Shown here piece after piece: positions 22,266 through 32,352 of a stretch of 48,112 nt of DNA. Made by a program: the position numbers and the translations under genes. The DNA lies in contig CANJNI010000034.1 of assembly GCA_947475995.1 (NCBI GenBank), positions 1-48,112 on the forward strand. Reading direction: 5' to 3'. The stretch is from Beijerinckiaceae bacterium. GTDB lineage: Bacteria > Pseudomonadota > Alphaproteobacteria > Rhizobiales > Beijerinckiaceae. Below the pieces are notes generated by a model. That model saw only the letters and a program-made list of their open reading frames with translations, was not told the DNA's origin and ran no database searches. Every line of letters begins with the position of its first letter. The first letter of the stretch is position 1.

Positions 22266-24011
22266 ATGCACATTCGTTACAAAGTTTCCCTCGCGGCGAT
22301 TACGCTGGCCATGCTGTCGCAGGCCGCTGTCGCGCAAACAATCTATCCGATCAACCGCGCCGAAATTCTCGCGGGCGCGAGGTTCGACTTCAAGGTCGAG
22401 TTTCCCGGAGCGCCCGCGCAGGGTGCGGTGAAAGTCACCGTCAACGGCCAGGACCCGGCCGCCGTGCTGGGGGGACAGATCCAGTTTGTCGAGAAGGAGG
22501 ATGGACTTTCCCACTCTGCTCTGAAGATCAACGGCGTTACGCTCGCCAATCCGGGCGAATACACAATCGAGGCAAGTGTCGGCGATCGCAAGACGAGTGT
22601 GAAGTGGGAAGTTTACGCAGCCACTGAACGCAAGGCGAAGAACGTCATTCTTTTCGTCGGCGATGGCCTCTCGGTTGCGCACCGGACCGCCGCCCGGGTG
22701 ATGTCGAAGGGCATCGTGGAGGGAAAATACAATGGCGATCTGGCGATGGACGACATGCCCCATATGGCGCTCGTCTCGACATCAGGAACGGATTCGATCG
22801 TTACAGATTCCGCCAACGCCATGAGCGCCTACACGACCGGGCACAAGACATGCGTGAATGCGCTCGGGGTCTATTGCTCGCTCGCAAAGAGCACCCTCGA
22901 TCATCCGAAGGTGGAAACCATTGGCGAGATCGCCAAGCGTCGCGGGCTTGCAGTAGGCGTCGTGACGAATTCGGAAATTGAAGACGCAACCCCGGCCGGG
23001 ATGGTTTCACACACGCGCCGACGCGCTGACTTCAACGACATCGTGAAGATGTTCTACGACGTGAAGCCGGACGTCATCATGGGAGGCGGTTCGCCCAACT
23101 TCCTGCCGAAGTCGACCAATGGTTCCAGGCGCACCGACGAGAACGATTATCTGAAGCTGTTCCAGGACGCCGGCTACACGCTGGTGACGACGAACGCGGA
23201 AATGAAAAGCGCTGCCGCCAAGCCCGAGACATCCAGGCTGCTGGGCCTTTTCAACACCGGCAACGTCGATGGCGCGCTCGACCGGATGTTCCTGAAGAAA
23301 GGCACCGTAGACAAGTTCCCCGATCAACCCGACCTGACGGACAATGTCCGCGCAGCCCTCGACATCCTTTCGAAAAACCAGAACGGCTTCGTGCTGATGG
23401 TCGAGTCCGCCCGTATCGACAAGTACAGCCACTCGCTCGATGCCGAACGCGCTATCTTCGATACGATCATGATGGACAATGCCGTAAGGATCGCCAAGGA
23501 ATTCGCCGCGAAGCAGAACGACACGCTTGTCATTACGGTTGCCGACCATGCGCATCCAGTGTCGATCATCGGGTCCTACGACGACGAGCGCCCCGGTCAG
23601 ACGCCGCGCGAAAAGCTCGGAACATATGCGGAGTCAAAGTTTCCGAACTATCCGGCTGCGAACGCTGACGGTTATCCGGCCAGCGTCGATGTCTCCCGCC
23701 GTCTTGGCTTCGCGTTCGGCGCTTTTCCGGACCATTGCATGAACGGCAAGCCGTCGCTGGAAGGCGAGAACGTTCCGGCTTTGCCGGGAGCGACTCCGAC
23801 CACTTTCGTGGCGAACGAGAAAAACTGCGCGCGCCCCGGTTCGGTTCGCGTCACCGGCAACATTCCGTTTGACGCCAATTCGGGCATCCATGCGGCAGAT
23901 GATGTGATCCTGACCGCGATGGGCCCGGGCGGCGAAGCTTTCCGCGGACGCATCGACAACACGCGCGTCTTCCGGGTCATGGCGACCGCGCTGGGTCTTG
24001 GCGGCAAGTAG
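22266..24011 (+). CDS. Alkaline phosphatase (PhoA superfamily), secreted
   Basis: A 581-residue periplasmic phosphomonoesterase. The signal peptide spans residues 1-23 (cut after AVA). An extra N-terminal beta domain (about 25-120) precedes the catalytic core. Metal and active-site motifs: FVGDGLS near 130, the nucleophile serine in TDSANAMSAYTTG near 181, ESARIDKYSHSLD and TLVITVADHAHPVS near 420-430. It is longer than E. coli PhoA and resembles the large alkaline phosphatases of alphaproteobacteria. A Pho-box-like repeat lies just upstream, so phosphate starvation control is likely. The gene after it starts 26 bases on and may be co-transcribed. Confidence 0.91.
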   Translation: MHIRYKVSLAAITLAMLSQAAVAQTIYPINRAEILAGARFDFKVEFPGAPAQGAVKVTVNGQDPAAVLGGQIQFVEKEDGLSHSALKINGVTLANPGEYTIEASVGDRKTSVKWEVYAATERKAKNVILFVGDGLSVAHRTAARVMSKGIVEGKYNGDLAMDDMPHMALVSTSGTDSIVTDSANAMSAYTTGHKTCVNALGVYCSLAKSTLDHPKVETIGEIAKRRGLAVGVVTNSEIEDATPAGMVSHTRRRADFNDIVKMFYDVKPDVIMGGGSPNFLPKSTNGSRRTDENDYLKLFQDAGYTLVTTNAEMKSAAAKPETSRLLGLFNTGNVDGALDRMFLKKGTVDKFPDQPDLTDNVRAALDILSKNQNGFVLMVESARIDKYSHSLDAERAIFDTIMMDNAVRIAKEFAAKQNDTLVITVADHAHPVSIIGSYDDERPGQTPREKLGTYAESKFPNYPAANADGYPASVDVSRRLGFAFGAFPDHCMNGKPSLEGENVPALPGATPTTFVANEKNCARPGSVRVTGNIPFDANSGIHAADDVILTAMGPGGEAFRGRIDNTRVFRVMATALGLGGK

Positions 24012-24037
24012 GGATGGGTGAGCCGACGGGAGGGACG

Positions 24038-24478
24038 ATGCTTACACGTCGCGTTTTTCTGGCCGGCTCCCTCGCCTTTTCATATTCAGGATCGACCGCG
24101 CACGCAGCCGATCCTGAAGTGATATCGTTCGACAAAATTTATAGCTCATTCGGCATTCGCGGGCTCGAGTTCTCCCGGCGGATTCTGGACCTGAACGGCC
24201 GGGATGTAGCGCTGACCGGCTATATGGCGCCGCCGCTCAAGCCCGAAAGCCGCTTCTTCGTTTTGACAAAAAACCCCGTGGCGATCTGCCCCTTTTGCAG
24301 TTCGGATGCGGAATGGCCTCTCGACATTGTGGTGGTCTATCTGCGCAACGCCTCGGCGCTTGTGTCGGCGGGCCAGAAGGTGCGCGTCACGGGCCGCCTC
24401 GAAGCCGGGTCATGGACTGATCCGGAAACCCAGTTTGTCAGCCAGTTGCGTATCATGGATGCGGACTGGCGCAGATGA
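24038..24478 (+). CDS. Tat-exported small protein with CPFC motif (DUF3299-like)
   Basis: A 146-residue protein with a Tat-like signal (MLTRRVFLAGSLAFS, then cut near AHA/ADP). The mature domain contains GYMAPPLKPESRFFVLTKN and ICPFCSSDAEWP with C84 and C87, then a beta-rich end (KVRVTGRLEAG). This layout resembles small exported DUF3299-type proteins. The CxxC could bind metal or be redox active, and Tat export suggests folding or metal loading in the cytoplasm. ATG 24038 follows GGGAGGG (24028-24034). It is 26 bases after the alkaline phosphatase, whose metals it might help deliver; that is speculation. Confidence 0.72.
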   Translation: MLTRRVFLAGSLAFSYSGSTAHAADPEVISFDKIYSSFGIRGLEFSRRILDLNGRDVALTGYMAPPLKPESRFFVLTKNPVAICPFCSSDAEWPLDIVVVYLRNASALVSAGQKVRVTGRLEAGSWTDPETQFVSQLRIMDADWRR

Positions 24479-24481
24479 CTC

Positions 24482-25762
24482 TCAGGGCAGCAGCTCGCGG
24501 TTATCATGCGAGCGAATACGCACACCGAGAAACTGCCCATGCGGCGTCTCGCGCGGCAGGCGAACGGGCGTGAAGTCTTGTGTTCGGGCGAGACCGCCGC
24601 GTTCGGTGAGGACCTGCAGGGATCGGCCGACCTGTCGATCCAGATGCGCTTTCAGGGCGGTTGAGCCCCGCTCCCGGAGCCGCGCGGCGCGTTCCTTCGC
24701 CACGGCGCGATCCACCTGCGGCATGCGGGCGGCGGGCGTTCCGGCGCGCGGGGAAAACGGAAAGACGTGCAGATGCGTCAGCCCGCACTCCTCGACGAGA
24801 TCGAGCGAGCGTTGAAACATGTCTTCGGTCTCGGTCGGAAAGCCTGCGATGACGTCCGCCCCGAACACCATGTCGGGCCGTAACGCGCGCAAGTCAGCGC
24901 AGAAGCTGATCGCCTCATCGCGCGAATGCCGCCGCTTCATGCGTTTCAGGATCATGTCGTCGCCCGCTTGCAACGACAGATGCAGATGCGGCATGAAGCG
25001 CGGCTCCGTGGCGGCGGCGTCCAGCAGATCCCCATCGGCCTCGATGCAATCGATGGACGACAGGCGCAGGCGCTTCAGGTCCGGCGCTTCACGCAAAATC
25101 TGTTTCACCAGCGCCCCGAGCTTCGGCGAGCCCGGCAGATCATGGCCCCATGAGGTGATGTCGACGCCGGTGAGGACGATCTCCCGATAATTGTTTTCCA
25201 GCAGCCCGCGCACCTGCGCCACCACTTCGGCGGCGGGCGCAGAGCGCGAGGGGCCGCGCCCATAGGGGATCACGCAAAACGTGCAGCGATGGTCGCAGCC
25301 GGTCTGCACCTCGACGAAGGCGCGCGTCTGGCCTTCGATGGAATCGACCGCAGAGGTTCCGAAAAAGAACGGCGCATTGGCATGCGCCCGCATGATGTCG
25401 GAGACGCGCGTGCGTTCGCCCTCGCGCAGGCTCTGTGACAGGGACGTCCATGTTTGCGGCCTGGTTTTCTCGGCATTGCCGACGACCTGCGTCACCTCCG
25501 GCATGTCGGCGAATGTTTCCGGCTCGATCTGCGCCGCGCAACCGGTGACGACGATCCTTGCGGTCGGCTGTTCGCGGCGCACACGGCGGATGGTCTGCTT
25601 CGCCTGCCGGACGGCTTCCGCCGTCACTCCGCACGTATTCAGGATGACGAGATCGTCGGTCCCGCCCGCAGCCGCGCGACGGATGGCTTCCGATTCGACA
25701 GCATTGAGACGGCACCCGAAAGTCAGGACGTCGAGCCTGCCCGCACGGTCCGGCTCATTCAC
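24482..25762 (-). CDS. mtaB: tRNA t6A37 methylthiotransferase MtaB
   Basis: Radical SAM enzyme that methylthiolates t6A37 in tRNA. It has 426 residues: an N-terminal UPF0004 domain with the cluster cysteines C17, C44 and C75, the radical SAM triad CDHRCTFC (C156, C160, C163), and a C-terminal TRAM-like domain. The start is GTG 25762, which overlaps the dapF stop as GTGA; an open frame continues 75 codons upstream, but that part is only the shadow of dapF. dapF-mtaB are thus translationally coupled. Confidence 0.92.
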   Translation of the reverse strand: MNEPDRAGRLDVLTFGCRLNAVESEAIRRAAAGGTDDLVILNTCGVTAEAVRQAKQTIRRVRREQPTARIVVTGCAAQIEPETFADMPEVTQVVGNAEKTRPQTWTSLSQSLREGERTRVSDIMRAHANAPFFFGTSAVDSIEGQTRAFVEVQTGCDHRCTFCVIPYGRGPSRSAPAAEVVAQVRGLLENNYREIVLTGVDITSWGHDLPGSPKLGALVKQILREAPDLKRLRLSSIDCIEADGDLLDAAATEPRFMPHLHLSLQAGDDMILKRMKRRHSRDEAISFCADLRALRPDMVFGADVIAGFPTETEDMFQRSLDLVEECGLTHLHVFPFSPRAGTPAARMPQVDRAVAKERAARLRERGSTALKAHLDRQVGRSLQVLTERGGLARTQDFTPVRLPRETPHGQFLGVRIRSHDNRELLP

Positions 25763-26628
25763 GCCGCAACGCCTTCGAACAATGCCGGATCGAGGCGGCC
25801 CTCGAACTCCAGTTCGACCGGACCGGTCTTGATGACGTGATCGTCGGCGCGCCAGTCGATGAAAAGATCTCCGCCCGGCAGAGTCACCCGCACCTTTCGG
25901 TCGGCCAGATTGTTCCGGGCCGCCGCGACCGCGACCGCACAGGCCGCCGTCCCGCAGGCTTGCGTAAGGCCCGTGCCGCGCTCCCATACCTTCATGACGA
26001 TATGGTCGCGCGCGGCGACACGGGCGAGCGTGATATTGGCCTTCTGCGGGAAGATCGGGTTGGTCTCGACCGAATGGCCGACCTCGCCGAGGCCGTGCAG
26101 TTCCACATCGTCATCGACGAAGAATACGGCGTGCGGATTGCCCATGTTGACCGCCGAGAACGTCCGGAAGGCCGGATCGGCGGGCCCGTCCGGCAATGCG
26201 ACGCGGCTCGTATCGCGCACCGCATCACGCAACGGAATCTCGTTCCACCCCAGCCGCGGCTTGCCCATGTCGACAGAGAACATCCATGCGCCCATGCGGC
26301 GGCATTCGAGCAGGCCTGCGATCGTCTCGACGACCAGTTCCTTGCGGGCATCATGGCGCATCAACCACCAGGCGACGCAGCGCGTGCCGTTGCCGCAGGC
26401 GCCGGCTTCCGTGCCGTCGATGTTGTAGATGCGCACGAAGGCATCCGTGCCGGGCGTGCGCGAGTCGTGCAGCACCATCAATTGGTCGAACAGCAGGCCT
26501 GCGCCCCGCCCGATGGCGCGCGCTTCGGCGTCGCTCACCGCAATGGCCAAGCCACGCAGATCGAGCACCACGATCTCGTTGCCGAGACCGTTCATCTTTG
26601 CGAATGGCAGGTTTGCGAGCGGGCTCAT
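25759..26628 (-). CDS. dapF: Diaminopimelate epimerase
   Basis: Cofactor-free epimerase turning LL- into meso-diaminopimelate for lysine and peptidoglycan. It has 289 residues, with the N-terminal [15 protein letters not shown] block and the two active-site cysteines in GACGNGTRC (C78) and [12 protein letters not shown] (about 225-235). The start ATG 26628 fits the family. The overlap with mtaB by 4 bases makes a two-gene unit, probably driven from the double-dyad region 26657-26705. Confidence 0.95.
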   Translation of the reverse strand: MSPLANLPFAKMNGLGNEIVVLDLRGLAIAVSDAEARAIGRGAGLLFDQLMVLHDSRTPGTDAFVRIYNIDGTEAGACGNGTRCVAWWLMRHDARKELVVETIAGLLECRRMGAWMFSVDMGKPRLGWNEIPLRDAVRDTSRVALPDGPADPAFRTFSAVNMGNPHAVFFVDDDVELHGLGEVGHSVETNPIFPQKANITLARVAARDHIVMKVWERGTGLTQACGTAACAVAVAAARNNLADRKVRVTLPGGDLFIDWRADDHVIKTGPVELEFEGRLDPALFEGVAA

Positions 26629-26656
26629 GGAAGCGTCACCGTCTCAATTTCGTCGC

Positions 26657-26682
26657 GGTTGCGCTTCTATATAGGCGCAACC
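26657..26682. promoter_or_regulatory. Inverted repeat enclosing a CTATAT box on both strands
   Basis: GGTTGCGC (26657-26664) and GCGCAACC (26675-26682) are perfect inverted repeats around TTCTATATAG. CTATAT, an alphaproteobacterial -10 form, can be read on both strands. It sits 29 bases upstream of dapF in the divergent gap, so it could be the shared promoter core and an operator. -35 matches are weak on both sides. Confidence 0.45.
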
Positions 26683-26688
26683 ACAACG

Positions 26689-26705
26689 CGCACCAAATTT
26701 GTGCG
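26689..26705. promoter_or_regulatory. Second dyad in the dapF/GyrI-like gap
   Basis: CGCAC (26689-26693) and GTGCG (26701-26705) flank CAAATTT, giving a near-palindrome next to the dyad at 26657-26682. Centres are about 28 bases apart, near three helical turns, as for paired operator sites. Confidence 0.35.
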
Positions 26706-26815
26706 GTCGGGTCTGGGCCCGGATCGTCTCGTCAGCGTTTCCTTTGTGGCGTATTGATCAGAAGCCGTGATGATTCGCGCGACGCGACGCATGGCGATTT
26801 CCGGAGCAGATTGAA

Positions 26816-27505
26816 ATGAAGGCTGTTGCACAGTCCCCCTTGCGTGCATGGCTGGCCGGGTTAGCGGTCGGCTGTCTGGTGACATTCGGTTCCGTGGCCG
26901 CCATGGCTCAGGCTACGCCCGGCGCGAGCGGCGCGCCCACGACTCCTCCGGCCGCCTCAAATCCGGCCCCCTCCACGCCCGCGACCCCTGCGCCTGAAGC
27001 GCAGGTCTCCCCTCCTCCGGGCGAAGTTCCGGCCGACGGGGCCGCCGTGGTTCGCATGACTTATCCGGCCAGGCCCGTGGCGTCGCTCGCCGGCACCGCC
27101 ACATGGGATCAGGGCTTCGGGTCCATCATGGCGGCGTTCGAGAAAGTCCGCACCGAGATGAAGACCGCAAACCTCGCGGCGGCCGGACGCCCTGTGGCGG
27201 TCTTCCTTGAAACCGACGATGAGGGCTTCAAGTACGAGGCGATGATTCCGTTGGCCGCTCCTCCGGGCGGCGGCGGAGCGGTCGGCAACGGGGTCCGGAT
27301 CGGCCTGACCCCCACAGGCGAGGTGCTGAAATTCCAGCATCGCGGCGCCTACGACGATATCGACGCCACCTACGAGGCCATTACGGCCTATCTCGACGAG
27401 AAGGGGCTGAACGCCGCTAACCTGTTTGTCGAGGAATATCTGAACGACGTTCAGGGGCCCGACGACAACGAACTGGCGATCGACATCTACGTGTTCATGA
27501 AGTAG
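26816..27505 (+). CDS. Exported GyrI-like small-molecule-binding domain protein
   Basis: A 229-residue protein: a signal sequence (hydrophobic LAGLAVGCLVTFGSVAAM, cut near 31), a Pro/Ala/Thr-rich linker (about 33-75), then a GyrI/AraC-effector-type domain (about 80-229) with RPVASLAGTATWDQGF, VFLETDDEGFKYEAMIPL and a C-terminal half ending EEYLNDVQ..ELAIDIYVFMK. GyrI-like domains normally bind amphipathic small molecules in the cytoplasm; secreted forms occur in Hyphomicrobiales without assigned function. ATG 26816 stands after GGAG (26800-26803). It is divergent from dapF. Confidence 0.78.
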   Translation: MKAVAQSPLRAWLAGLAVGCLVTFGSVAAMAQATPGASGAPTTPPAASNPAPSTPATPAPEAQVSPPPGEVPADGAAVVRMTYPARPVASLAGTATWDQGFGSIMAAFEKVRTEMKTANLAAAGRPVAVFLETDDEGFKYEAMIPLAAPPGGGGAVGNGVRIGLTPTGEVLKFQHRGAYDDIDATYEAITAYLDEKGLNAANLFVEEYLNDVQGPDDNELAIDIYVFMK

Positions 27506-27524
27506 CGGGCGCGCCCCGCTACTT
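27500..27524. terminator. Bidirectional terminator-like hairpin
   Basis: AAGTAGCGGG (27500-27509) and CCCGCTACTT (27515-27524) form a perfect 10-bp stem over a CGCGC loop. It covers the stop codon of the GyrI-like gene and lies 19 bases before the end of the convergent PEBP gene. T-tracts are weak. Confidence 0.5.
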
Positions 27525-27543
27525 CGGATTTGCCGGGCGCGTC

Positions 27544-28137
27544 TCAGTTCGGACGCTTGAACAACCCGCCATACACGGCCTTGCCGATTACATGGCCCTG
27601 CATGGCGGCCAGCACCTTGGCGCGCGTTTCGAACATGTCGGCTGTCGGCTCGACATTGAGTTCAGTGTCCAGCGCATAGATCTCGAACATGTAGTGATGC
27701 AGGGGACCCGCGGCCGGCGCGCCGGGGCCGCGATAGACCTGACCGGTGGCGCTGACCTGATAGGAGCCGTCCGGAAGTTTGGCGCCCTTGGGCGCGCCCT
27801 CTGCGAGACTCGTGACGGTCGGCTTCATGCCCCAGACGAGCCAGTGAAGCTGATCTTCCGTCGTCTTGTTCCGAACGCCTTCCAGATCGCGCATGTGCAG
27901 CACGAGGCTCTTGGCGGCGGGCGGAACGTTCGACCATGACAGCGCGGGCGACGTGCCTTCGCCGGGCGCAGTGCCGGGCTGCGCCTGCGAATATTTCAGC
28001 GGGATCATTCCGCCGTCCGGAAAGGCCGTGGAGGTCAGCACCATCGGCAAAGGAGCCGGCGGCGCGGCGGGCGCCTGCGCGAAAGCGGATGCGGCGGAAA
28101 TCGAAAATGCCAACGCGAATGCTGCTGTAATGCGCAT
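27544..28137 (-). CDS. YbhB/YbcL family Raf-kinase-inhibitor-like protein (PEBP), exported
   Basis: A 197-residue phosphatidylethanolamine-binding-protein family member with signal peptide MRITAAFALAFSISAASAFA, cut before QAP. PEBP landmarks: FPDGGMIPLKYSQ near the start of the fold, the block ending GTSPALSWSNVPPAAKSLVL, and the ligand-site HHYMFEIYALD. Bacterial PEBP proteins bind small anionic ligands; no clear role is known. ATG 28137 follows GGGGAGGAC. It lies 66 bases after proB on the same strand and may be read through from it. Confidence 0.87.
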   Translation of the reverse strand: MRITAAFALAFSISAASAFAQAPAAPPAPLPMVLTSTAFPDGGMIPLKYSQAQPGTAPGEGTSPALSWSNVPPAAKSLVLHMRDLEGVRNKTTEDQLHWLVWGMKPTVTSLAEGAPKGAKLPDGSYQVSATGQVYRGPGAPAAGPLHHYMFEIYALDTELNVEPTADMFETRAKVLAAMQGHVIGKAVYGGLFKRPN

Positions 28138-28203
28138 GCTGTCCTCCCCGATGTTATTCCGGAAAGGTCGCACAGGTCCCGAAAGCCCACAAGGGCGGGG
28201 AGT

Positions 28204-29331
28204 TCAGTCGCCCGCCAGCGCCATGTCGTCGCGATGGATCATTTCGGCGCGGCCGGGCGCGCCGAGCACGCTCTCGATATCGCGCGAGTTGCGGCCCACC
28301 AGTTGCAGCGCCTGATCGGCGTCGTAGCCGATGAGGCCGCGCCCGAGTTCCTCGCCGCGCGCGCCGCGAATGATCACGCAATCGCCGCGCGCGAACAGGC
28401 CTTCGACGCGGGTGACGCCGGCCGGAAGCAGGCTCTTGCCCTGCATCAGAGCCCGCGCCGCGCCTTCGTCGAGATGCACGGTGCCGCGCGGCTCCATCGA
28501 ACCCGCAATCCATTTCTTGCGCGCGGTAAGAGGCGTCGATGGCGACAGAAACCAGGTGCAGGGCTTGCCGTCCTGAATACGGCGGATCGGGTTCGTCACG
28601 CGGCCGTCGGCGATCACCATGTGACAACCGCCCGTGGTGGAAATTTTCGCGGCCTCGATCTTGGTGAACATGCCGCCGCGCGAAAATTCCGAAGCCGCGC
28701 CGCCCGCCATGGCTTCGATCTCCGGCGTGATGCGCGGCACGACCGGCAACAGCTTCGCGTCCGGATTGGTGTGCGGCGGGGCGGTGTAAAGCCCGTCGAT
28801 GTCGGAGAGCAAAATCAGCAGATCGGCGCTCGCCATCGTGGCGACGCGCGCCCCCAGACGATCGTTATCTCCGTAACGGATTTCATTGGTCGCGACGGTG
28901 TCGTTTTCGTTGATGACCGGCACGGCGCGCAAATCGAGCAGGCGGCCGATGGTCTCGCGCGCATTGAGATAGCGGCGGCGCTCCTCGGTGTCCGTGAAGG
29001 TGACCAGAATCTGGCCAGCCGTGATGTTGCGGTCGCCAAGCACTTCCGACCATGTGCGGGCGAGCGCAATCTGCCCTACCGCAGCGGCGGCCTGGCTGTC
29101 TTCAAGCCGCAGCGGCCCGCGCGGCAGTTTCAGCACCGTGCGGCCGAGCGCGATGGAGCCTGACGACACCACCATCACATCGGCCCCGCGACGGTGCAGG
29201 TCGGCGAGATCGTCCGCCAGCGCCACGAGCCAGTCGCGCTTGATCGCACCCTTTTGCTGGTCCACCAGCAGGGAGGAGCCGACTTTCACCACGATCCGGC
29301 GAAAGGACGAGAGTTCGGGAAGCTGGGTCAA
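28204..29331 (-). CDS. proB: Glutamate 5-kinase
   Basis: First enzyme of proline synthesis: ATP-dependent phosphorylation of glutamate. About 375 residues: the amino-acid-kinase domain from [14 protein letters not shown], the block ending [34 protein letters not shown], and a C-terminal PUA domain (about 275-375). The start is uncertain: TTG 29331 gives the usual length but no clear ribosome site; GTG 29406 would add 25 residues (HPHRHPTG) untypical of the family. proA, the usual partner, is not next to it. It follows obgE on the same strand with a gap of 49-123 bases depending on the start. Confidence 0.91.
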   Translation of the reverse strand: MTQLPELSSFRRIVVKVGSSLLVDQQKGAIKRDWLVALADDLADLHRRGADVMVVSSGSIALGRTVLKLPRGPLRLEDSQAAAAVGQIALARTWSEVLGDRNITAGQILVTFTDTEERRRYLNARETIGRLLDLRAVPVINENDTVATNEIRYGDNDRLGARVATMASADLLILLSDIDGLYTAPPHTNPDAKLLPVVPRITPEIEAMAGGAASEFSRGGMFTKIEAAKISTTGGCHMVIADGRVTNPIRRIQDGKPCTWFLSPSTPLTARKKWIAGSMEPRGTVHLDEGAARALMQGKSLLPAGVTRVEGLFARGDCVIIRGARGEELGRGLIGYDADQALQLVGRNSRDIESVLGAPGRAEMIHRDDMALAGD

Positions 29332-29454
29332 GCGCGCAAAGCCGGTTGGATGTCGGTGTGGATGAAATCGCCGCCCCTGAAGAGCAGCGGCGCATCCACC
29401 ATTCACGCACCGGCATAAGCCATGCAGTCCCGGAAGTTCAAGCGGGCTTTAGGG

Positions 29455-30534
<1,080 letters not shown>

Positions 30535-30576
30535 CTAGGACAATTCAGGCCGAAGCCGAAGGAAATTCGTTCGGCT

Positions 30577-31083
30577 TCACGCCTTGCGCAGCGAAACGGC
30601 CATTTCGGCGACGGGCACGAAGAGAAGTCTGGCCCGCATCATGGTGCTCGCGGCCTTCGGCCCCTGGAAGGCCAGGGTCTCCTCGAAGTTCAGATCTTAG
30701 GTCGAGCCATCCACCCGGGTGCGGGCCTTGTAGGCAAGCCGCACCTGCGCGTCCCCTACGTCAATGTCCGGCGGCCCCAGCAGATCGTCCCGGCGGCCAG
30801 TGATGCGCCCGCCCGCGATCGTGAAGGTCCAGACGCGCCGTTCGCGCTGGCCGTCGGAAAAATTCAGCGTCTGCGTCAGGGTCAGGCTGTTGGGACCGGG
30901 CTTGCCGACCAGAAGCGCCTTCACGCCGCGGGTCCGCCCCCTGACGATTTCGCGAAACGTGCCCTCACCGGTCACCCGACCGGAGAAGAATTCCAGCATG
31001 CGCGCCTCGCCGCCCGCCCGAGCGAACCCGGGCAAGAAAAGAGCGGACGGAAAAGCGGCCACAAAGGCGCGGCGCGACAGCAT
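30577..31083 (-). pseudogene. DUF3833-like exported protein split by an in-frame TAA
   Basis: ATG 31083 (GGAG about 10 bases upstream) opens a 128-residue frame with signal peptide MLSRRAFVAAFPSALFLPGF and the block LEFFSGRVTGEGTF, ending at TAA 30699-30697. The same frame continues directly after the stop as DLNFEETLAFQGP..RARLLFVPVAEMAVSL to TGA 30579-30577, a convincing C-terminal third of the same domain. Repairing one codon would give about 168 residues, normal for the family. So this is a nonsense mutation, a sequencing error, or (less likely) a read-through site. If only 30697-31083 is translated, the product lacks the last strands of the fold. Confidence 0.75.
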
Positions 31084-31133
31084 GAAAATCTCCGGCGAGA
31101 TGCGCCCCCGGCTTTCACCGGGAGCGCGTTCCT

Positions 31134-31757
31134 TCAGATATTGACCCGGCAGTCCCCGGCGCAAGTCCGGTGCGGTCGAACATTGCCGCGATCGATCCAG
31201 TCCTCCCGGGTCATGCGGCGGGTTTCGCAAGGCAGCGATCCGCCGCGCGCGGGCGCATCGCATGTTCCGCGCCCGCAAGCCGCAAAGCCGGCCTTTTCGA
31301 GCACCCGCAGCGAGGCCGGATTGTCCGGCAGCGCGCTGGCCTGCATCTCGTCGATGTCAGTCCAGCGGAAGCCCAGATCGACCATTTCGGCGGCGGCTTC
31401 CGACATCAGGCCGCGGCCCCAGTAAGGCTGGCCCAGCCAGTAGCCGAGTTCCAGCGCTCCGTCGTCCTTGGGCGTCAGGCTGATGCAGCCGATGAGTTCG
31501 CCCGGCTGCCGCTTCTTCGTCAGCGCCAGCGTCAGCGTCAGGGACTCGCCGCGCGCATTGGCGGAGCGGGATGTGAGTATGAACTCCGCCGCAGCCCCTT
31601 CCGGGTATGGATGCGGAATGCGGGCGGTTTTCGTGGCTACGTCCCTGTCGCCCGCGAGGCGAGCAATTTGCGCGGCATCGGCGGCGCGCGGCCAGCGCAG
31701 CCAGAGCCGATTGGTTTCGAGCCGAAACACATCGTCGCAAAGCAAATCAGGGAACAT
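31134..31757 (-). CDS. GNAT acetyltransferase, RimJ/RimL type
   Basis: A 207-residue acetyltransferase with the RimJ/RimL pattern: an N-terminal LETNRLWLRWPRAADAAQIARL block, GCISLTPKDDGALELGYWLG, the acetyl-CoA segment PYWGRGLMSEAAAEMV and NPASLRVLEKAGF. The C-terminus has several cysteines (CGRGTCDAP, CETRR, CAGDC) outside the core. The acceptor is unknown; one or two GNAT genes between rpmA and obgE are usual in this order. ATG 31757 follows GGGAG; the open frame upstream runs into terminator sequence and is not real. Confidence 0.87.
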   Translation of the reverse strand: MFPDLLCDDVFRLETNRLWLRWPRAADAAQIARLAGDRDVATKTARIPHPYPEGAAAEFILTSRSANARGESLTLTLALTKKRQPGELIGCISLTPKDDGALELGYWLGQPYWGRGLMSEAAAEMVDLGFRWTDIDEMQASALPDNPASLRVLEKAGFAACGRGTCDAPARGGSLPCETRRMTREDWIDRGNVRPHRTCAGDCRVNI

Positions 31758-31800
31758 GCCCGTTCTCCCAGTCCGGGCGCCGGAGCGCCAAAAGCACGAA

Positions 31801-31824
31801 GGGGAAGTGGCTTCCCACTTCCCC
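31801..31824. terminator. Perfect hairpin between rpmA and the GNAT gene
   Basis: GGGGAAGTGG (31801-31810) and CCACTTCCCC (31815-31824) form a 10-bp stem with a CTTC loop; the plus side continues CGGGCCTTTTTG. On the minus strand (gene direction) only a scattered T-rich stretch follows. A second barrier after the hairpin at 31900-31939. Confidence 0.5.
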
Positions 31825-31899
31825 CGGGCCTTTTTGAGGCTTGGACTGGTCTCGGGCTGGAGCCGCTTGGGGCTTTTCGCTTGCGAGTTGGTCTTTTGA

Positions 31900-31939
31900 G
31901 GACCGTCCACCGGGGGCTTTGGAAGCCGGTGGAGGGTCC
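31900..31939 (-). terminator. Terminator-like hairpin of rpmA
   Basis: GGACCGTCCACCGG (31900-31913) pairs with CCGGTGGAGGGTCC (31926-31939) with one mismatch in 14, 19 bases after the rpmA stop. The T-tract on the minus strand is poor. Confidence 0.6.
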
Positions 31940-31957
31940 TTCGTTTACCCTACACCG

Positions 31958-32233
31958 TTATTCGGCTGCCTGTTGTTTCGGGGCAGCTACTACGGTCACG
32001 CTAGCTCGGCCGGTGGCGCTGCTCTTGAAGAGCACCTTGCCGTCGGTGAGCGCGAAGAGAGTATGGTCGACGCCCATGCCGACGTTCGCGCCCGCATGCC
32101 ACTTGGTGCCGCGCTGACGAATGAGAATGTTGCCGGCGATGACGTTCTCGCCGCCGAACTTCTTCACGCCAAGACGGCGGCCGTCAGAATCGCGACCGTT
32201 GCGCGAAGAGCCGCCTGCTTTTTTGTGAGCCAT
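31958..32233 (-). CDS. rpmA: 50S ribosomal protein L27
   Basis: Ribosomal protein near the peptidyl-transferase centre, 91 residues. The start [20 protein letters not shown] and [20 protein letters not shown] are diagnostic. No cleavable N-terminal extension of the Firmicutes type. It is second in the rplU-rpmA pair, with a hairpin in the 117-base gap before it. Confidence 0.97.
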   Translation of the reverse strand: MAHKKAGGSSRNGRDSDGRRLGVKKFGGENVIAGNILIRQRGTKWHAGANVGMGVDHTLFALTDGKVLFKSSATGRASVTVVAAPKQQAAE

Positions 32234-32323
32234 GATCCTGCTCCTGAGCCGGCAAGGACCTGGGGTCCAGCCGGGAAAATTGCGATGTTCCCGGTCTCTA
32301 TACCGGAAACGGGTTCCTTTGAA

Positions 32324-32352
32324 AACAGTTCAGCGAAACCGCCGGAACTGTT
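32324..32352 (-). terminator. Hairpin between rplU and rpmA
   Basis: AACAGTTC (32324-32331) and GAACTGTT (32345-32352) form an 8-bp stem beginning within the rplU stop codon; on the minus strand TTTTC follows. It could cut part of the transcripts before rpmA. The smaller CCGGT/ACCGG hairpin at 32291-32306 lies further on. Confidence 0.5.

Noticed and set aside
25763-25987. 75-codon upstream extension of mtaB
   Set aside because: It overlaps dapF in another frame; the GTGA overlap and family length place the start at 25762.
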